From an uncultured euryarchaeote (lineage in GTDB: Archaea; Thermoplasmatota; Poseidoniia; Poseidoniales; Poseidoniaceae), in contig CALBIL010000098.1 of the NCBI GenBank assembly GCA_937892945.1, positions 33,996 to 97,995 of the forward strand: 64,000 nt of DNA, in the 5' to 3' direction. The notes under the pieces are model-generated. The model saw nothing but the letters and a program-made list of their open reading frames with translations. It had not been told where the DNA came from and did not search any database. The translations under genes were made by a program, and so were the position numbers. Each line of letters opens with the position of its first letter. Within the stretch, counting starts at the first letter, position 1. Shown here one piece after another: positions 1-11,000 of the stretch.

Positions 1-22
1 CCCAGTCCCCGAAGAACTTGTT

Positions 23-286
23 ATGCTGGCTCAATATCTGAAGCAAACCAAACAATCGATTTTCGAATTCTTTAACGCTATTGATTTGGATGGCTCCGGA
101 GATATCAATGGCTATGAATTTCAAAAGGCATTGAAAAAGGCAAACATTGCGAACCTTCCACCTTGGGAAATGGGTCGATTGGTTTCAGCTGTCGACCTTG
201 ACGGTGATGGCCTTCTCAATCTCCCTGAATTGGATATCATGTTGGCTAAGATTCGAACTGAAATCCTCGAATCCGAAGAAGAGTGA
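23..286 (+). CDS. EF-hand calcium-binding protein (probably 5'-truncated by the window edge)
   Basis: Two canonical 12-residue EF loops, DLDGSGDINGYE and DLDGDGLLNLPE; reading frame is open to the window start. Confidence 0.8.
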   Translation: MLAQYLKQTKQSIFEFFNAIDLDGSGDINGYEFQKALKKANIANLPPWEMGRLVSAVDLDGDGLLNLPELDIMLAKIRTEILESEEE

Positions 287-310
287 ACACGCTCAAATGG
301 CGGGATCACT

Positions 311-1594
311 TTGAAAATCGGATTGGTCGGTAAACCTAATGTTGGCAAATCTACTTTTTTTAGTGCGGCTACTTTAGCAAAAGTAGATATTGCAAATTAC
401 CCTTTTTGTACCATTGAACCCAACGTTGGTGTCGCTTTTGTAGCGGCACGTATTCATTGCCCTTGCAAGGATATTCGCCAACGACTGGAGGCTGAAGGGC
501 GAATTGAGGCAGTCGCAGATGATGACCCTCGCCAGGGAAGTTTATGTGAGCCAAGAACAGGTTCTTGTGTCGCACATCGTCGGCTTGTACCGTGCTTTTT
601 AGTTGATATTGCTGGACTTGTTCCAGGGGCGAGTGAAGGTAAAGGCAGAGGGAATGCATTCCTTGCAGATTTAGCAAATTGCGATGCTCTGATCCAAGTT
701 ATTGATGCAGCAGGAACTACAGACCTTGAAGGGAACCCACAAGGCGCCAATCAGAGTAAAGAAACAGCTCAACAGCGTATAGTAGAAGAGATTGAATTTC
801 TCGGACGGGAATTAGATGCTTGGATTGCAGGATTGTTGAATGACGGTTGGACACGTGGTGTTCGTCGAGTTCAGGCTGAAGGCGAGAAAGGTTTGGTTGG
901 CTATATTCACGACCAATTAACTGGGTTGGGGGCTACTTCGCAATCCATTGCAACCTCATTTGAAGCATTCAAAAATGAACACGATGTTCTTGGAAGTCCT
1001 TGGGATTGGGACCAACAGACGATTACATCACTCGCAGTCCATGTTCGAACTGCATTGTTTCCAATCCATATTGCTGCAAACAAGTTTGATATCGCTCCAT
1101 CAGATGTGCTTCAAGGTATTACGTCAAATGGTAGCCTCATGCCGTGTATGGCCGATATGGAATTGGCCCTTCGCCGTGCAACATCTGCGAACTTAATTTC
1201 ATATATCCCCGGCCAAAATAGTTTTCAATTTACCAATCAAAACGCTCTCTCCGAGCCACAAATTAAAGCCTTGGATCATATGCTTGAGCGTCTTTCAACA
1301 CATCATAGCACTGGTGTTTCAACGCTCCTCGATACAGTCTTATTTGACGAACTCGACCACATCGTCGTCTATCCCGTCCAAGATGAATCACATTGGACAG
1401 ATGGCGATGGAAAAGTACTCCCTGATGCCTTTGTGGTTCCTTCTGGAATTCAGGCTAAACTCTTGGCTTACAAAGTTCACAGTGACCTTGGTGATGGCTT
1501 TATTCGAGGTGTCGATGGACGAACCCGTCGTGTTGTTGGAGCAGAATATGAGATGAGTGACGGCGACGTCCTCAAAATTCATGCTAAATCCTAA
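311..1594 (+). CDS. YchF/OLA1-like GTPase/ATPase with C-terminal TGS-like region
   Basis: GKPNVGKST Walker A, DIAGLVPGASEGKGRGNAFL, C-terminal VVGAEYEMSDGDVLKI; TTG start. Confidence 0.85.
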   Translation: MKIGLVGKPNVGKSTFFSAATLAKVDIANYPFCTIEPNVGVAFVAARIHCPCKDIRQRLEAEGRIEAVADDDPRQGSLCEPRTGSCVAHRRLVPCFLVDIAGLVPGASEGKGRGNAFLADLANCDALIQVIDAAGTTDLEGNPQGANQSKETAQQRIVEEIEFLGRELDAWIAGLLNDGWTRGVRRVQAEGEKGLVGYIHDQLTGLGATSQSIATSFEAFKNEHDVLGSPWDWDQQTITSLAVHVRTALFPIHIAANKFDIAPSDVLQGITSNGSLMPCMADMELALRRATSANLISYIPGQNSFQFTNQNALSEPQIKALDHMLERLSTHHSTGVSTLLDTVLFDELDHIVVYPVQDESHWTDGDGKVLPDAFVVPSGIQAKLLAYKVHSDLGDGFIRGVDGRTRRVVGAEYEMSDGDVLKIHAKS

Positions 1595-1981
1595 TCAGTG
1601 GCCTTCAGGGCGTTCGTAGGCAGGCGTTAAACGAGCCATATCGCCTGAATATTGTCCACCGCGATAAATGAACCAAACTGGTGCAAGCAACGTCAATATG
1701 ATCAGAAGGCCGAGGAAATACCATCCCCAAGGGCTAACGTCACTCAAGACCAAGATCCAAAGTGTCCACAGTAAGGGAATATACATGAATACGCTGTATC
1801 GGCGAGCCATGACTTGTAATCGAGCACTACTGAGTGAATCATCATACATGTTGGCAGCTTCTTCTTTGGTGACCAAACCTTTCTCAAGTCCGCATCGAAC
1901 ACAGACTTGTGCTTTTGGCCCATTTCCATGAATGAACTGCTCTCGGGAATAGGTGCTTGAACAATGTCGGCAAGTCGGCAT
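1595..1981 (-). CDS. Small membrane protein with N-terminal zinc ribbon (CxxC...CxxC) and two TM segments
   Basis: PTCRHC...CVRCG, then two hydrophobic helices. Confidence 0.65.
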   Translation of the reverse strand: MPTCRHCSSTYSREQFIHGNGPKAQVCVRCGLEKGLVTKEEAANMYDDSLSSARLQVMARRYSVFMYIPLLWTLWILVLSDVSPWGWYFLGLLIILTLLAPVWFIYRGGQYSGDMARLTPAYERPEGH

Positions 1982-2018
1982 ACTACTCCCTCAACTCTCG
2001 CCACTCGCGCACGATTCT

Positions 2019-4256
2019 TCAATCATCCGCTTCAAGAGCGAGGAAATTCTTCAGCAATTCGAGTCCTTCGATTGAACCAACCGACTCTGGATGAAACTGG
2101 ATTCCGTGTATGTGGGCAGTGGGATGTTGTATTCCCATGACCATTTGTGTGTCTTCTTCATGTGCCGTTTCGATGTATGGTCCATTTTCCATTGAAGCAA
2201 TACAAAGTGAGTTGTAGCGGGTGAACGTAGCGGGGGATTGTAATGTCGAGAATATTCCGGTTTGGTCATGTACACATATTCGCGGTGCACCATGAACAGG
2301 CCCATTCGGAGAATATACCAACTTCATTCCAGCAGCCATCCCAAGGGCTTGGTGACCTAAACAAATCCCTAGAATCGGCGTTGAAATCTTGCCAGAGAGG
2401 GCCAAATGCGCGAAACTCATTGTGAGCGGAGAGTCAGTAGGTTCTCCAGGGCCAGGTCCAAGTACGATGTGTGTCGGTTGGAAGCGGCGTACAAATTCAA
2501 CACACGCCTCTTCGTTCCAGTTCTGCTCGGCAGTGCCATCTCTTGCTTTGTAAATCAGAACCTCTCGTCCTAAACCAGCGATTGCATGAGCGATATTGAG
2601 GGTAAAGGAGTCGAGGTTGTCAATCAATAACACGCAACCTTCGGCCTGAGTATTCTCGTCGATGAATCGAACTTTCCCTTCACCAGATGCGAGAGGGGCC
2701 GCCTCAACTTCCAATTGATGTATTGCGAGTTTGCCAATGGGTAAGGGGGAGGGTTCACCGTCTATCCATCCACATGCCTTCCGAAGAGCAGCAGCTTTCC
2801 ATTTGGCTTCTTCAACTTCGGCCTTGGGATTGGAGCCGATTGTAATACCACCACCTGCAGCAATACTTCCATACCATTGGTCTCGTTGTTTTCTTGCAAT
2901 TAAAGTTCGAATTAGTATATTCCACGAACAGGCACCCGAAGTGATGTCGACCCATCCAATAGAACCCGTCCAAAAAGAACGTGGGCGTTGTTCTAATTCA
3001 TCGATTGCTGCACAAACAACGGTCCTCGGACAGCCGGTAATACTGCCACCGGGAAAGACAGCCTGCAACGCATCAAGACCGGTCGAATCTTCATTTAATA
3101 CGCCTGAAATCTGGGATACAAGATGTTGTACCTGTGCATACGCTTCTACATCGAAGCGCTCAACTTGAACACTTCCAACTTTTGATACTGCTGAAATATC
3201 ATTGCGCATCAAGTCAACTAACATTCGGTGTTCTGAGCGTTCTTTTTCATCATGAACCATTTCATGGCGTAATTCATCCTCCTGATCGGGGTGAGCGCCT
3301 CGAGGACGGGTGCCTTTTATTGGAGATGTAAAAACTGACTTTCCATCGCATTTGAGCAAGGATTCTGGCGATGAACACACCAAAGAAAAACCCAAGTCAG
3401 GTGCTTCGAGGTAACCTGAGAATGGGGCGGGGTTCGCCTCATTCAATCTCTGGAAAATTCGCCGAGGGTGTTCAAGAATCTTTCCATTCCACCACCGCCC
3501 TACATTGACTTGATACATTTGTCCTTCGCGAATACTTTCACGTATTGCTTCAATCGATTGTTCATGTTGTTCATCAGTCATCGAACTTGTTTCAAGCGTA
3601 TGAGATGGTTCGGGCAATGTTTGTAACGCCGAATCATAGTCAGTATGTTGAGATACTTTTTGACACCATTGATCTCCATCGAGCGCGTGAACTTGGATGA
3701 TATCAGATGACTTTTCATGAACCACCATTCGTTCAACAAGCCACAAAACGATCAGTATCTCACCTTCATCCGGTACATGTTGAAGTTGAAGAGGACGTGT
3801 CCATTGAACCATGTCATAGGCTATGGCACCTGACCAGAAAGGCCGATGAGGCAAAGAAGAATCGGGTTGGGTTTCAAAGAATTGCTTCGGAGTATGCGAG
3901 TGTAACTTCTCCAGAAGTTCTGGTAAAGACCTCGCAAATATTGAGGTTAAATGGTACCAACATCCATGTTTCCATTCTTCAACTTGTGCAACGAACTGTG
4001 TCTTTTCTTTTACTAATCGTACTTCTCCCTTCAGCGGGCTGTGTTGTTGAGCAGGTGAAACATTTCTTTGACTCGGTTGACGTACCAAAACGCGTTTCCG
4101 AGATGGACCGCACAGCATTGAATATTGAGCAAGGTGAGACAGTGGCCCTCCAGAGTAAAGCAGCACCTCATCCGGTCCGCCAAAATGAACAGCTTTGTCT
4201 CCAAGTAACCCAAGTTCACGCAAATGGGCATGGAAGGAAAGAAAACGTTGACTCAT
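2019..4256 (-). CDS. Fused aminodeoxychorismate synthase (PabB-like chorismate-binding domain followed by PabA-like glutamine amidotransferase)
   Basis: PIKGTRPRG, GAGGGITIGSNP-type chorismate-binding motifs; LLIDNLDSFTLNIA, LGPGPGEP, ILGICLGHQALG, GIQFHPESV GATase motifs. Confidence 0.85.
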   Translation of the reverse strand: MSQRFLSFHAHLRELGLLGDKAVHFGGPDEVLLYSGGPLSHLAQYSMLCGPSRKRVLVRQPSQRNVSPAQQHSPLKGEVRLVKEKTQFVAQVEEWKHGCWYHLTSIFARSLPELLEKLHSHTPKQFFETQPDSSLPHRPFWSGAIAYDMVQWTRPLQLQHVPDEGEILIVLWLVERMVVHEKSSDIIQVHALDGDQWCQKVSQHTDYDSALQTLPEPSHTLETSSMTDEQHEQSIEAIRESIREGQMYQVNVGRWWNGKILEHPRRIFQRLNEANPAPFSGYLEAPDLGFSLVCSSPESLLKCDGKSVFTSPIKGTRPRGAHPDQEDELRHEMVHDEKERSEHRMLVDLMRNDISAVSKVGSVQVERFDVEAYAQVQHLVSQISGVLNEDSTGLDALQAVFPGGSITGCPRTVVCAAIDELEQRPRSFWTGSIGWVDITSGACSWNILIRTLIARKQRDQWYGSIAAGGGITIGSNPKAEVEEAKWKAAALRKACGWIDGEPSPLPIGKLAIHQLEVEAAPLASGEGKVRFIDENTQAEGCVLLIDNLDSFTLNIAHAIAGLGREVLIYKARDGTAEQNWNEEACVEFVRRFQPTHIVLGPGPGEPTDSPLTMSFAHLALSGKISTPILGICLGHQALGMAAGMKLVYSPNGPVHGAPRICVHDQTGIFSTLQSPATFTRYNSLCIASMENGPYIETAHEEDTQMVMGIQHPTAHIHGIQFHPESVGSIEGLELLKNFLALEADD

Positions 4257-5041
4257 TGTATCGACCTCACATCAAACCATGTTGCCTTGTCTTGGTAATG
4301 AATTTCTAAAAGAGATTGGCATCGGTTCGAAAGTGAGACACCTTCGCCAAGCATTTCGTCGTCGAGTGAAAGTACTCGGCATGCTCCAATGCCACTACCG
4401 ACTGCAATGACTTCAGCAGCACGAGCCACCAAACGTTCGTTCAATCGGCCAAAATGAACCGGAATTCCTGCCGCTTCCAGGCCGTCGATCAGAATTTTGA
4501 GGGTGATACTTGCAACCCCCCCTTCGGTCTGTGCTGCAACCCAGGCAGTCCCATCATCATCGAGAACAATAGGCATCGCTCTATCGGCATCGATTATGGC
4601 GTAATCATGTACGAGAAACGCAATGTCTGCACCGCGTTTTTCAGCGACTTCATGCGCATCTCGATAAGGTTTCCAGTCTCCATGTTTCGTCCCATTTACC
4701 TTTGAAGACCAACGTGGAGCAGGTAGGGTGATTGCATCGATCTCTTCGTTACGAAACGAAAGGGTACGAACTTCGAATACCATTTTCCCTGTACGCAAAC
4801 ATTCAATCCGAATCAATTTTGAAGGTTCAAGAGATGGCTCTTGTTTTGACTTTTCTTGCTCGAAAAAGTCGATAAGTTGTTGCGTCATATCTCGGGGTAA
4901 TTCAAGACGTAATTGTTTGGCGTTTTCGACCAACCGTTGTACATGAAGTTCCCAATCAGCCAATGCAAAAGCACCGTTCCACAACGCAGTGGTAAAGACC
5001 GCATCACGAGGATTACTGGAATCGCCTGCACTCATTGACAC
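4253..5041 (-). CDS. Class IV aminotransferase-like protein, probable aminodeoxychorismate lyase (PabC-like)
   Basis: Class IV fold pattern; start overlaps the end of the PabB-A fusion by 4 nt; operon context. Confidence 0.7.
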   Translation of the reverse strand: MSMSAGDSSNPRDAVFTTALWNGAFALADWELHVQRLVENAKQLRLELPRDMTQQLIDFFEQEKSKQEPSLEPSKLIRIECLRTGKMVFEVRTLSFRNEEIDAITLPAPRWSSKVNGTKHGDWKPYRDAHEVAEKRGADIAFLVHDYAIIDADRAMPIVLDDDGTAWVAAQTEGGVASITLKILIDGLEAAGIPVHFGRLNERLVARAAEVIAVGSGIGACRVLSLDDEMLGEGVSLSNRCQSLLEIHYQDKATWFDVRSIQ

Positions 5042-5044
5042 GCC

Positions 5045-8000
5045 TCAAAGCAAGTCATCCAAGAATGATGTATCAATGCTCGCTTGAGGGAGTTGTGGGG
5101 ACGTTGGTCCAGCAAGGTCGTTCAATAATGCATTATTTTGAGCAGGTTGCATGACTGGCTGCGGTGCTTGGTATGTAGATCGGCCATAGAGGTCCTGATT
5201 CTCAATACGTTGCGCTGCTGCATAGATGTCTTGACCCTGATTTTGGTCAAGAGCCGGTACTGGCTTGCCTGCCATTGGGGGTGGTGCGGGAGCGGCGACT
5301 GCGCCCCAATCATCGTCTTGAATCCCCCAAGTCGCTTCTTGTAACTCGATGGTTTGGTCACGGCTGCGTCGTCCACCACGAGAACGAACAATCGCCACCA
5401 GTAAAAGAAGGGAAACGAGCAATAATCCTGCTGCCAAGAGGTTAGGCGTAGTAAGGAGGGATGAGAAGTCGTTTTCATTTGCAGCGTCTTCACCTCCATC
5501 GTTGTTCGCATTATTCTTTCCAAATACATCGAGCATCATTGCATCAACTTCTTCTCTTTCAAAGATGTCGTCAAAGGGTGTAACAGCGATATACCAAGCA
5601 GATGTATTCAGCAAGGGGTCGTAATTATTGGGGGTGATCAGGAATGAGTTCGACGCCTTCACTTCAGCCACAAAGTCAGCTTCAGAGTTTGAAGAAAAGT
5701 CAGAGTTTGAGATATAAATTCGATAGCCGCGAACACTTGGATCAGACGAATGAGTCCATTCGACCAAAATATTGGTTTCTGAATTCCACGACAGCACAAC
5801 ATCTTCAATTTCGTCGAGGTATCCACCCAAGTCATCGACTCCATCATCAATCGATTGGGCAGAAACACTTGCCAAATTAATTTCTTGAGCATTGCCGGCG
5901 GTATCTCTCACGACCACAACAGCCCAGATCTCTTGCCCAGCAATGACTGGTGTATCTCCTGCAACGATATTGATGGTAAGAGGTAGTTCAGGAAGCCGGG
6001 AAAGAACAGCGACCGGGGTTGAAGGTCCTGTACTTCCCATTCCGACGGCATCAAAAGACCATGTAGCAGCATATATTTCGTAGTTTGCGACATCACTTGC
6101 TTCACTCAATTCAAAGTCAAGAAGCAGTGCACTCCCGTCGTCATTCGGACGGTCGTAGAGTTCGAGTGTTTCGAGTGGTGCTGGTGCGGTCACATCTTCT
6201 ATGTTGTTAATTGGAATCACAGTGGCTTGAGGTAAGTCTGTGAGATAGACATTTCCTGCAAGGTCGTGAACAGTTACGACAACGAATAATTCGACACCGG
6301 GTTTGATAATTTGGGGTGTTGCATCAAGAATTGAGTCGCCTCCATAGAGGGCAGTTGAAATCGATAATTCAATCGGGTTGTAATCTTCATCAATCCATTG
6401 TTTGTTAATCTTCAAACACGCGCATTTTCCATCGTCATCGCCAAACCCAGCCCAAGCCACAGAGAGGTCAGAGATTGGTTGGTCAGCAGCCCAAACAATG
6501 TAGTGAGAGAAGTCATCTGCATCCGAGATCGACCAGATGACATCAATTGCAGTTCCATCATCATCAGGATGGTCAAATGCATTGACTGAGCCTACCCGGT
6601 CGGGTGTGGTTCCACTTCCTGCAGTATTGCGGAGCGGAGTAACTTGGATTAAGTCCACGTCGACGAGATCCACATTCAACCAGTCATCGTAAGCAACGAC
6701 GCCAACATAATACATTTGGCCGTCTTGAAGCGCAACGCCATCCATGCTCGTAACAGTCGTTGAACTTTCAGAACAGTCGTCGATGATTTTGGCTTGTGAG
6801 AAGCCGTTGGCAATTCCTTCGTTACCAATTGCGGCATCGGCATCGTCCCAAGTTCGCATGAAGACAGCATAGAAGGTACAATCTTCTGCAGGATTCACAT
6901 CCCAAGAAACTGTAATTCGTCCACCATCGTCGTCCGGTGTGTCAATAGCAGCTACGTTCTCCATCTTTGGAGGTGCAGTGTTGTCGTTCAAGCCACCCGT
7001 AGGGACAACAGGTCCAATGATTGTTGGATCCATCACATCTTCTTGACCCGATTCATCTACGCATGTGAGTGCAAGCCAGTAAGGTTGTCCTGCATCGAGC
7101 GATAATACGGTTGTGTTTCCTTCCGTTTTGTCAACTTCAGCAGCTGGAATCAACCCTAATACATCGGTCATGGAACTGGTTGATGCATAAATCATCGTAC
7201 CTTCCAAATCAAGGGATGTGCATCTTGCCCATTCAACTTCTAAATCACCATCTGCACCACCTTCGTGAGGTCCAGCATCGGCCCATAATGGTGAAAGCGG
7301 TTTCTCATTGGTTGGCGAAGCAGGACCCATAATTGGAGAGGGGGTCCCGAGGTGTCCGTCGTCGTATTCAACAACAACGACTGCGTAGTATTGTTCACCA
7401 TCAACTAAGGGGATTCCGTTGGCAGTAGTTACTTCACTGGAGAGGCGGCTGTGCAAGGAGACTGCTTTGTCAATCGTGCGTCCTGCGAGGTCATCTGCAG
7501 TGAGTATACCACCATCAACTGTCCAAACAGGTCCGTCATTGACGTAGACGAGGTATCGGGCGAAGTTGTCATCATGGACAAGACTCCAATTGGCTAACAA
7601 TGCTCCACCGCCGTCATCAGGTCTGTCGATGATATCGGTCATGGAAATCGGCGTTTCAGTACGAACATAATCATAGATGAGCCGAACATGAATCGATCCG
7701 TTTGAAGGAGAGCGCAATGTCATTCGCATGTATTGTGTTCCGTTGACAATAATGCCGTTATCCACTGCGAGTTGCATCGTCGTTTCAAAATCAGGATTGT
7801 TGTTGAGTTCAATGGTTGCATTGTATTTGAGGCTCTTTGATTGAGCCCAAGTTGCCGCATTGTTGACTGGAGATGTAAATGCCAAAGGCACGGTTTGGAA
7901 CAAAATACCATTTGTTCCAACAACGCCTTGCGTCGAGTCAAGAGCCACAGTGGAATTGAGGTCTGCAAGGATAATACTCATTCCAGGATGCGTCATATCA

Positions 8001-11000
8001 GTGATGTCTTGGGTTGCTAAATTGAAGCCAACATTGAGTGGGTCAGCATATCGAACCGATACGCGTTCAATTTCTGTATATTGAGGGTTATTTTCGTATC
8101 CATACAATCCTTCACCATCTGTTGTGAGCCAGATATAATCGGAAGAAATTGTTCCACCGGTAAGCAACGGCATTGAAATCATTTTGAGATTTTGATGCGA
8201 ATTTGTTCGAGCTTCTATAACTGAAACACCGTTTCCGCCAAACACCAGAAGATGTTCTCCATCACTGACCATTTTTTGTACAGGCCAACCAAAGATTTGG
8301 TAGGATGGGATTCCGTTTTCAAAGAAAGATGAGGTGCTGTTCCAATGCGTCATTGGTCCAATGTCTGTAGCGATATGAACGCCCCAGTAATCACTTGCTA
8401 AGGCGTCGATATTGTTCGAAGGTAATTGATCAAACTCATGGCCCGTGATTGTGCCTGAGGTCAAACCGATCGTGGTCACAGCAGGTCGTTCACTTCCAGC
8501 GCCATCATGTCCAATGAACAGTGTTGTTTCGCCACCTGTAGGTGTATAAGATGTAAGTGACATGGTTGAAGTCCCCATGAGTCCAGAGGCAGAGGTGTAG
8601 AGGGTCGTTGCATTGGTTGTAAGATTCATTCGAACTAAACCAGCAGTTGTGGTCATCCAGAGATAGTTTCCTTCGACAAGAACATCTTCAACAACATTGG
8701 TAGGAAGTCCGTCAGAGGTTGTGAGTGGATTCATCCAATCGGAGGCTGCATAATTCCAACGTCCTATGCCGCCATTGGTTGCAATGTAGAGAACATCCGT
8801 TGTTGCAGCGAAACCATTGATTGAGTTTGATGGCAGTCCACCGATTAATTTACCATTTCCGTAGCCGGTTTGAAGATCGTATAATTGAACTCCAGGTGCA
8901 GACCCGCCACTGCCCATCAGTCCAAGGACCAATGTAGTGCCAACTCGAACCATTCCATCGTGGTTATTGTGCAATCCGCCGTTGAGGCGAGTGACGATTC
9001 CGGTTAACGTATCGAGTTTATACAAGCCAGTAGGGGTTGAGGAGATGTACAGGTCGGTGCCAATAAGTTCAGCGTCTTGCGCTTTACTGTTTGCAGCCAT
9101 CGTCCAACCGTCTTGCCAAAGGATAGATCCGTCTGTTTGGCGTTCTCCCTGAAGCATTCCTGCTCCACTGGATTGGCCAAATCCTTGATTTGTCCCCGCA
9201 GTTGTAACCCAGAGATGGGTGGAGTTACCGGTCATTGTGGTCACTTGTCCACTCACAAGCCCTGGGAGAGTGGCAACAGTGTTCTGGCCAAGCGAACTCA
9301 ATGTTTCGACCTTACTGAATCCAGAGGAACCACCAGCTTGTCCCATCAACCATTGGTTGTTGACCCATTGGAAAGAGGTGACTGAAGAGCCAGCACCGTT
9401 GATGTTTGCTTGAGCGTTTGTGTTTCCAGATGTGGCGATAATGGTGTAACCGCCACCGATGATGTTATTTCCACTCAGTCCAATTCCATGCCCGAGAACA
9501 AGTTGGCCGTTTGCATAGTCGATAGCATCCCACCAAACGCGATCGCTTGGAAGATTATTGGTAACGGTTGTGATTGGAGTGAGCCATGCAGCCGTTGAAT
9601 ATCCATATTTCTTGATGTCCGCTTCGTCTGCGTAAAATGCGACGTACAGCGTGTCGGTTGTGTCACAGGCTACACCTGAAACTTGGCCGATACCCAAGTC
9701 TGCCCGTGTGAACGAACCGACGAATGTATCGTTGGCCATGTCGAAGCGAGCTACGCCGCCGTTGTTGGCATAGATTCCAACGTGAAGTAACCCGCCGCAT
9801 TCAGCCATCGAAAGTGGATAACCACCTGGCGTTCCACTTTGCCCCATTGTGTACTCATTCCATGATGTTCCGTCCCAGTGGGATACATGGCCACCTTGGA
9901 ATTGGCCAAAGTTGCTAACGTCTCCGCCACCTACGACCAAATTTGTACCGTCGGTCCACAACTCATAGATTCGAGAACCAGCATTGTTCGGGAGTCCATT
10001 TCCTTCTTCCCACATTGTGAGCCATTGATCGCTCGTTTCGTTGTAACGAGCAACGCCATCTTCGGTGGCGAACAAAACTTCACCGTTGAATTCGAGAATT
10101 TCTCGGATTGGGAAGTTGAAATCATCATCGTCCCAAGTACCCATTGTTGTCCCATTTGGTGCGATCAGTTCGAGGTTACTTTCGCCCCAAGAGACCCACA
10201 TGTTGCCGGTTGAAGATTCATATGCAGTGACACGGTCAACTTGTCCGATTGGTAGAATACTTTGGTCCCATGTACCGGTTGCAATATCCCATTGAGCAAT
10301 CCCTCCAGAACCATCTGTATTCCACCATTGGTTTGATGCGATGCCGACCATGAGTGTTCCATCAATGATGTTCATTCCAAAGGCATCCCCGTTGTTTTCA
10401 TCCACTTGTGCACCTGCTTCGAGGTAACTGAGCCTGCTGTAGTTCACAATGTCCAGGCGGTAGACATCAGCCTCTCCTGTATGGTAATACATAATTCCGT
10501 TATCAACGATGAGGTCGTATGCAGGACCGGTTGTACCTGCACCGTCGCCAAAGAGGCTTGAACCCGATTCAATATCGTAGACTTCAGCCCCTGTTGTAGT
10601 GTTGAGGAGTTGGAAACCATCATCGCCTGAAATCCAAATTTGGCCGGGAGTAACGTCAGCAACCAATCCAGTCACTTCTTCGTTTCCACCATCCAATACA
10701 TTGTCTTCTGTCCACAAAGTAAGCCACGCATTATTTGGTATGTCATAGCGAGCTACACCAATGCCATCGAGGCCGATATAGGCAATATCATCAATGACTT
10801 CAACCGGTGCATTTTGGGTTTGCTCGCCCGCTTCCCATTCACCTATGACTTCGTAAGGAGATGCAGTGATGATGCCAACTCCAGAGGTCGTGCCTCCAAA
10901 GATGTAGCCATACCCATCTGCTTCAACAGAGTAGGTAGCCCAGTTCGGCATGCCATCTTGGACATTCAGACAATCGGGGTTTGTAGAAGAAATTTGACTC

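Noticed and set aside
2731-3168. 145-aa plus-strand ORF within the PabB-A gene
   Set aside because: Antisense shadow ORF without recognisable homology.
3707-4309. 200-aa plus-strand ORF within the PabB-A gene
   Set aside because: Fully antisense to a strongly supported enzyme; no motif.
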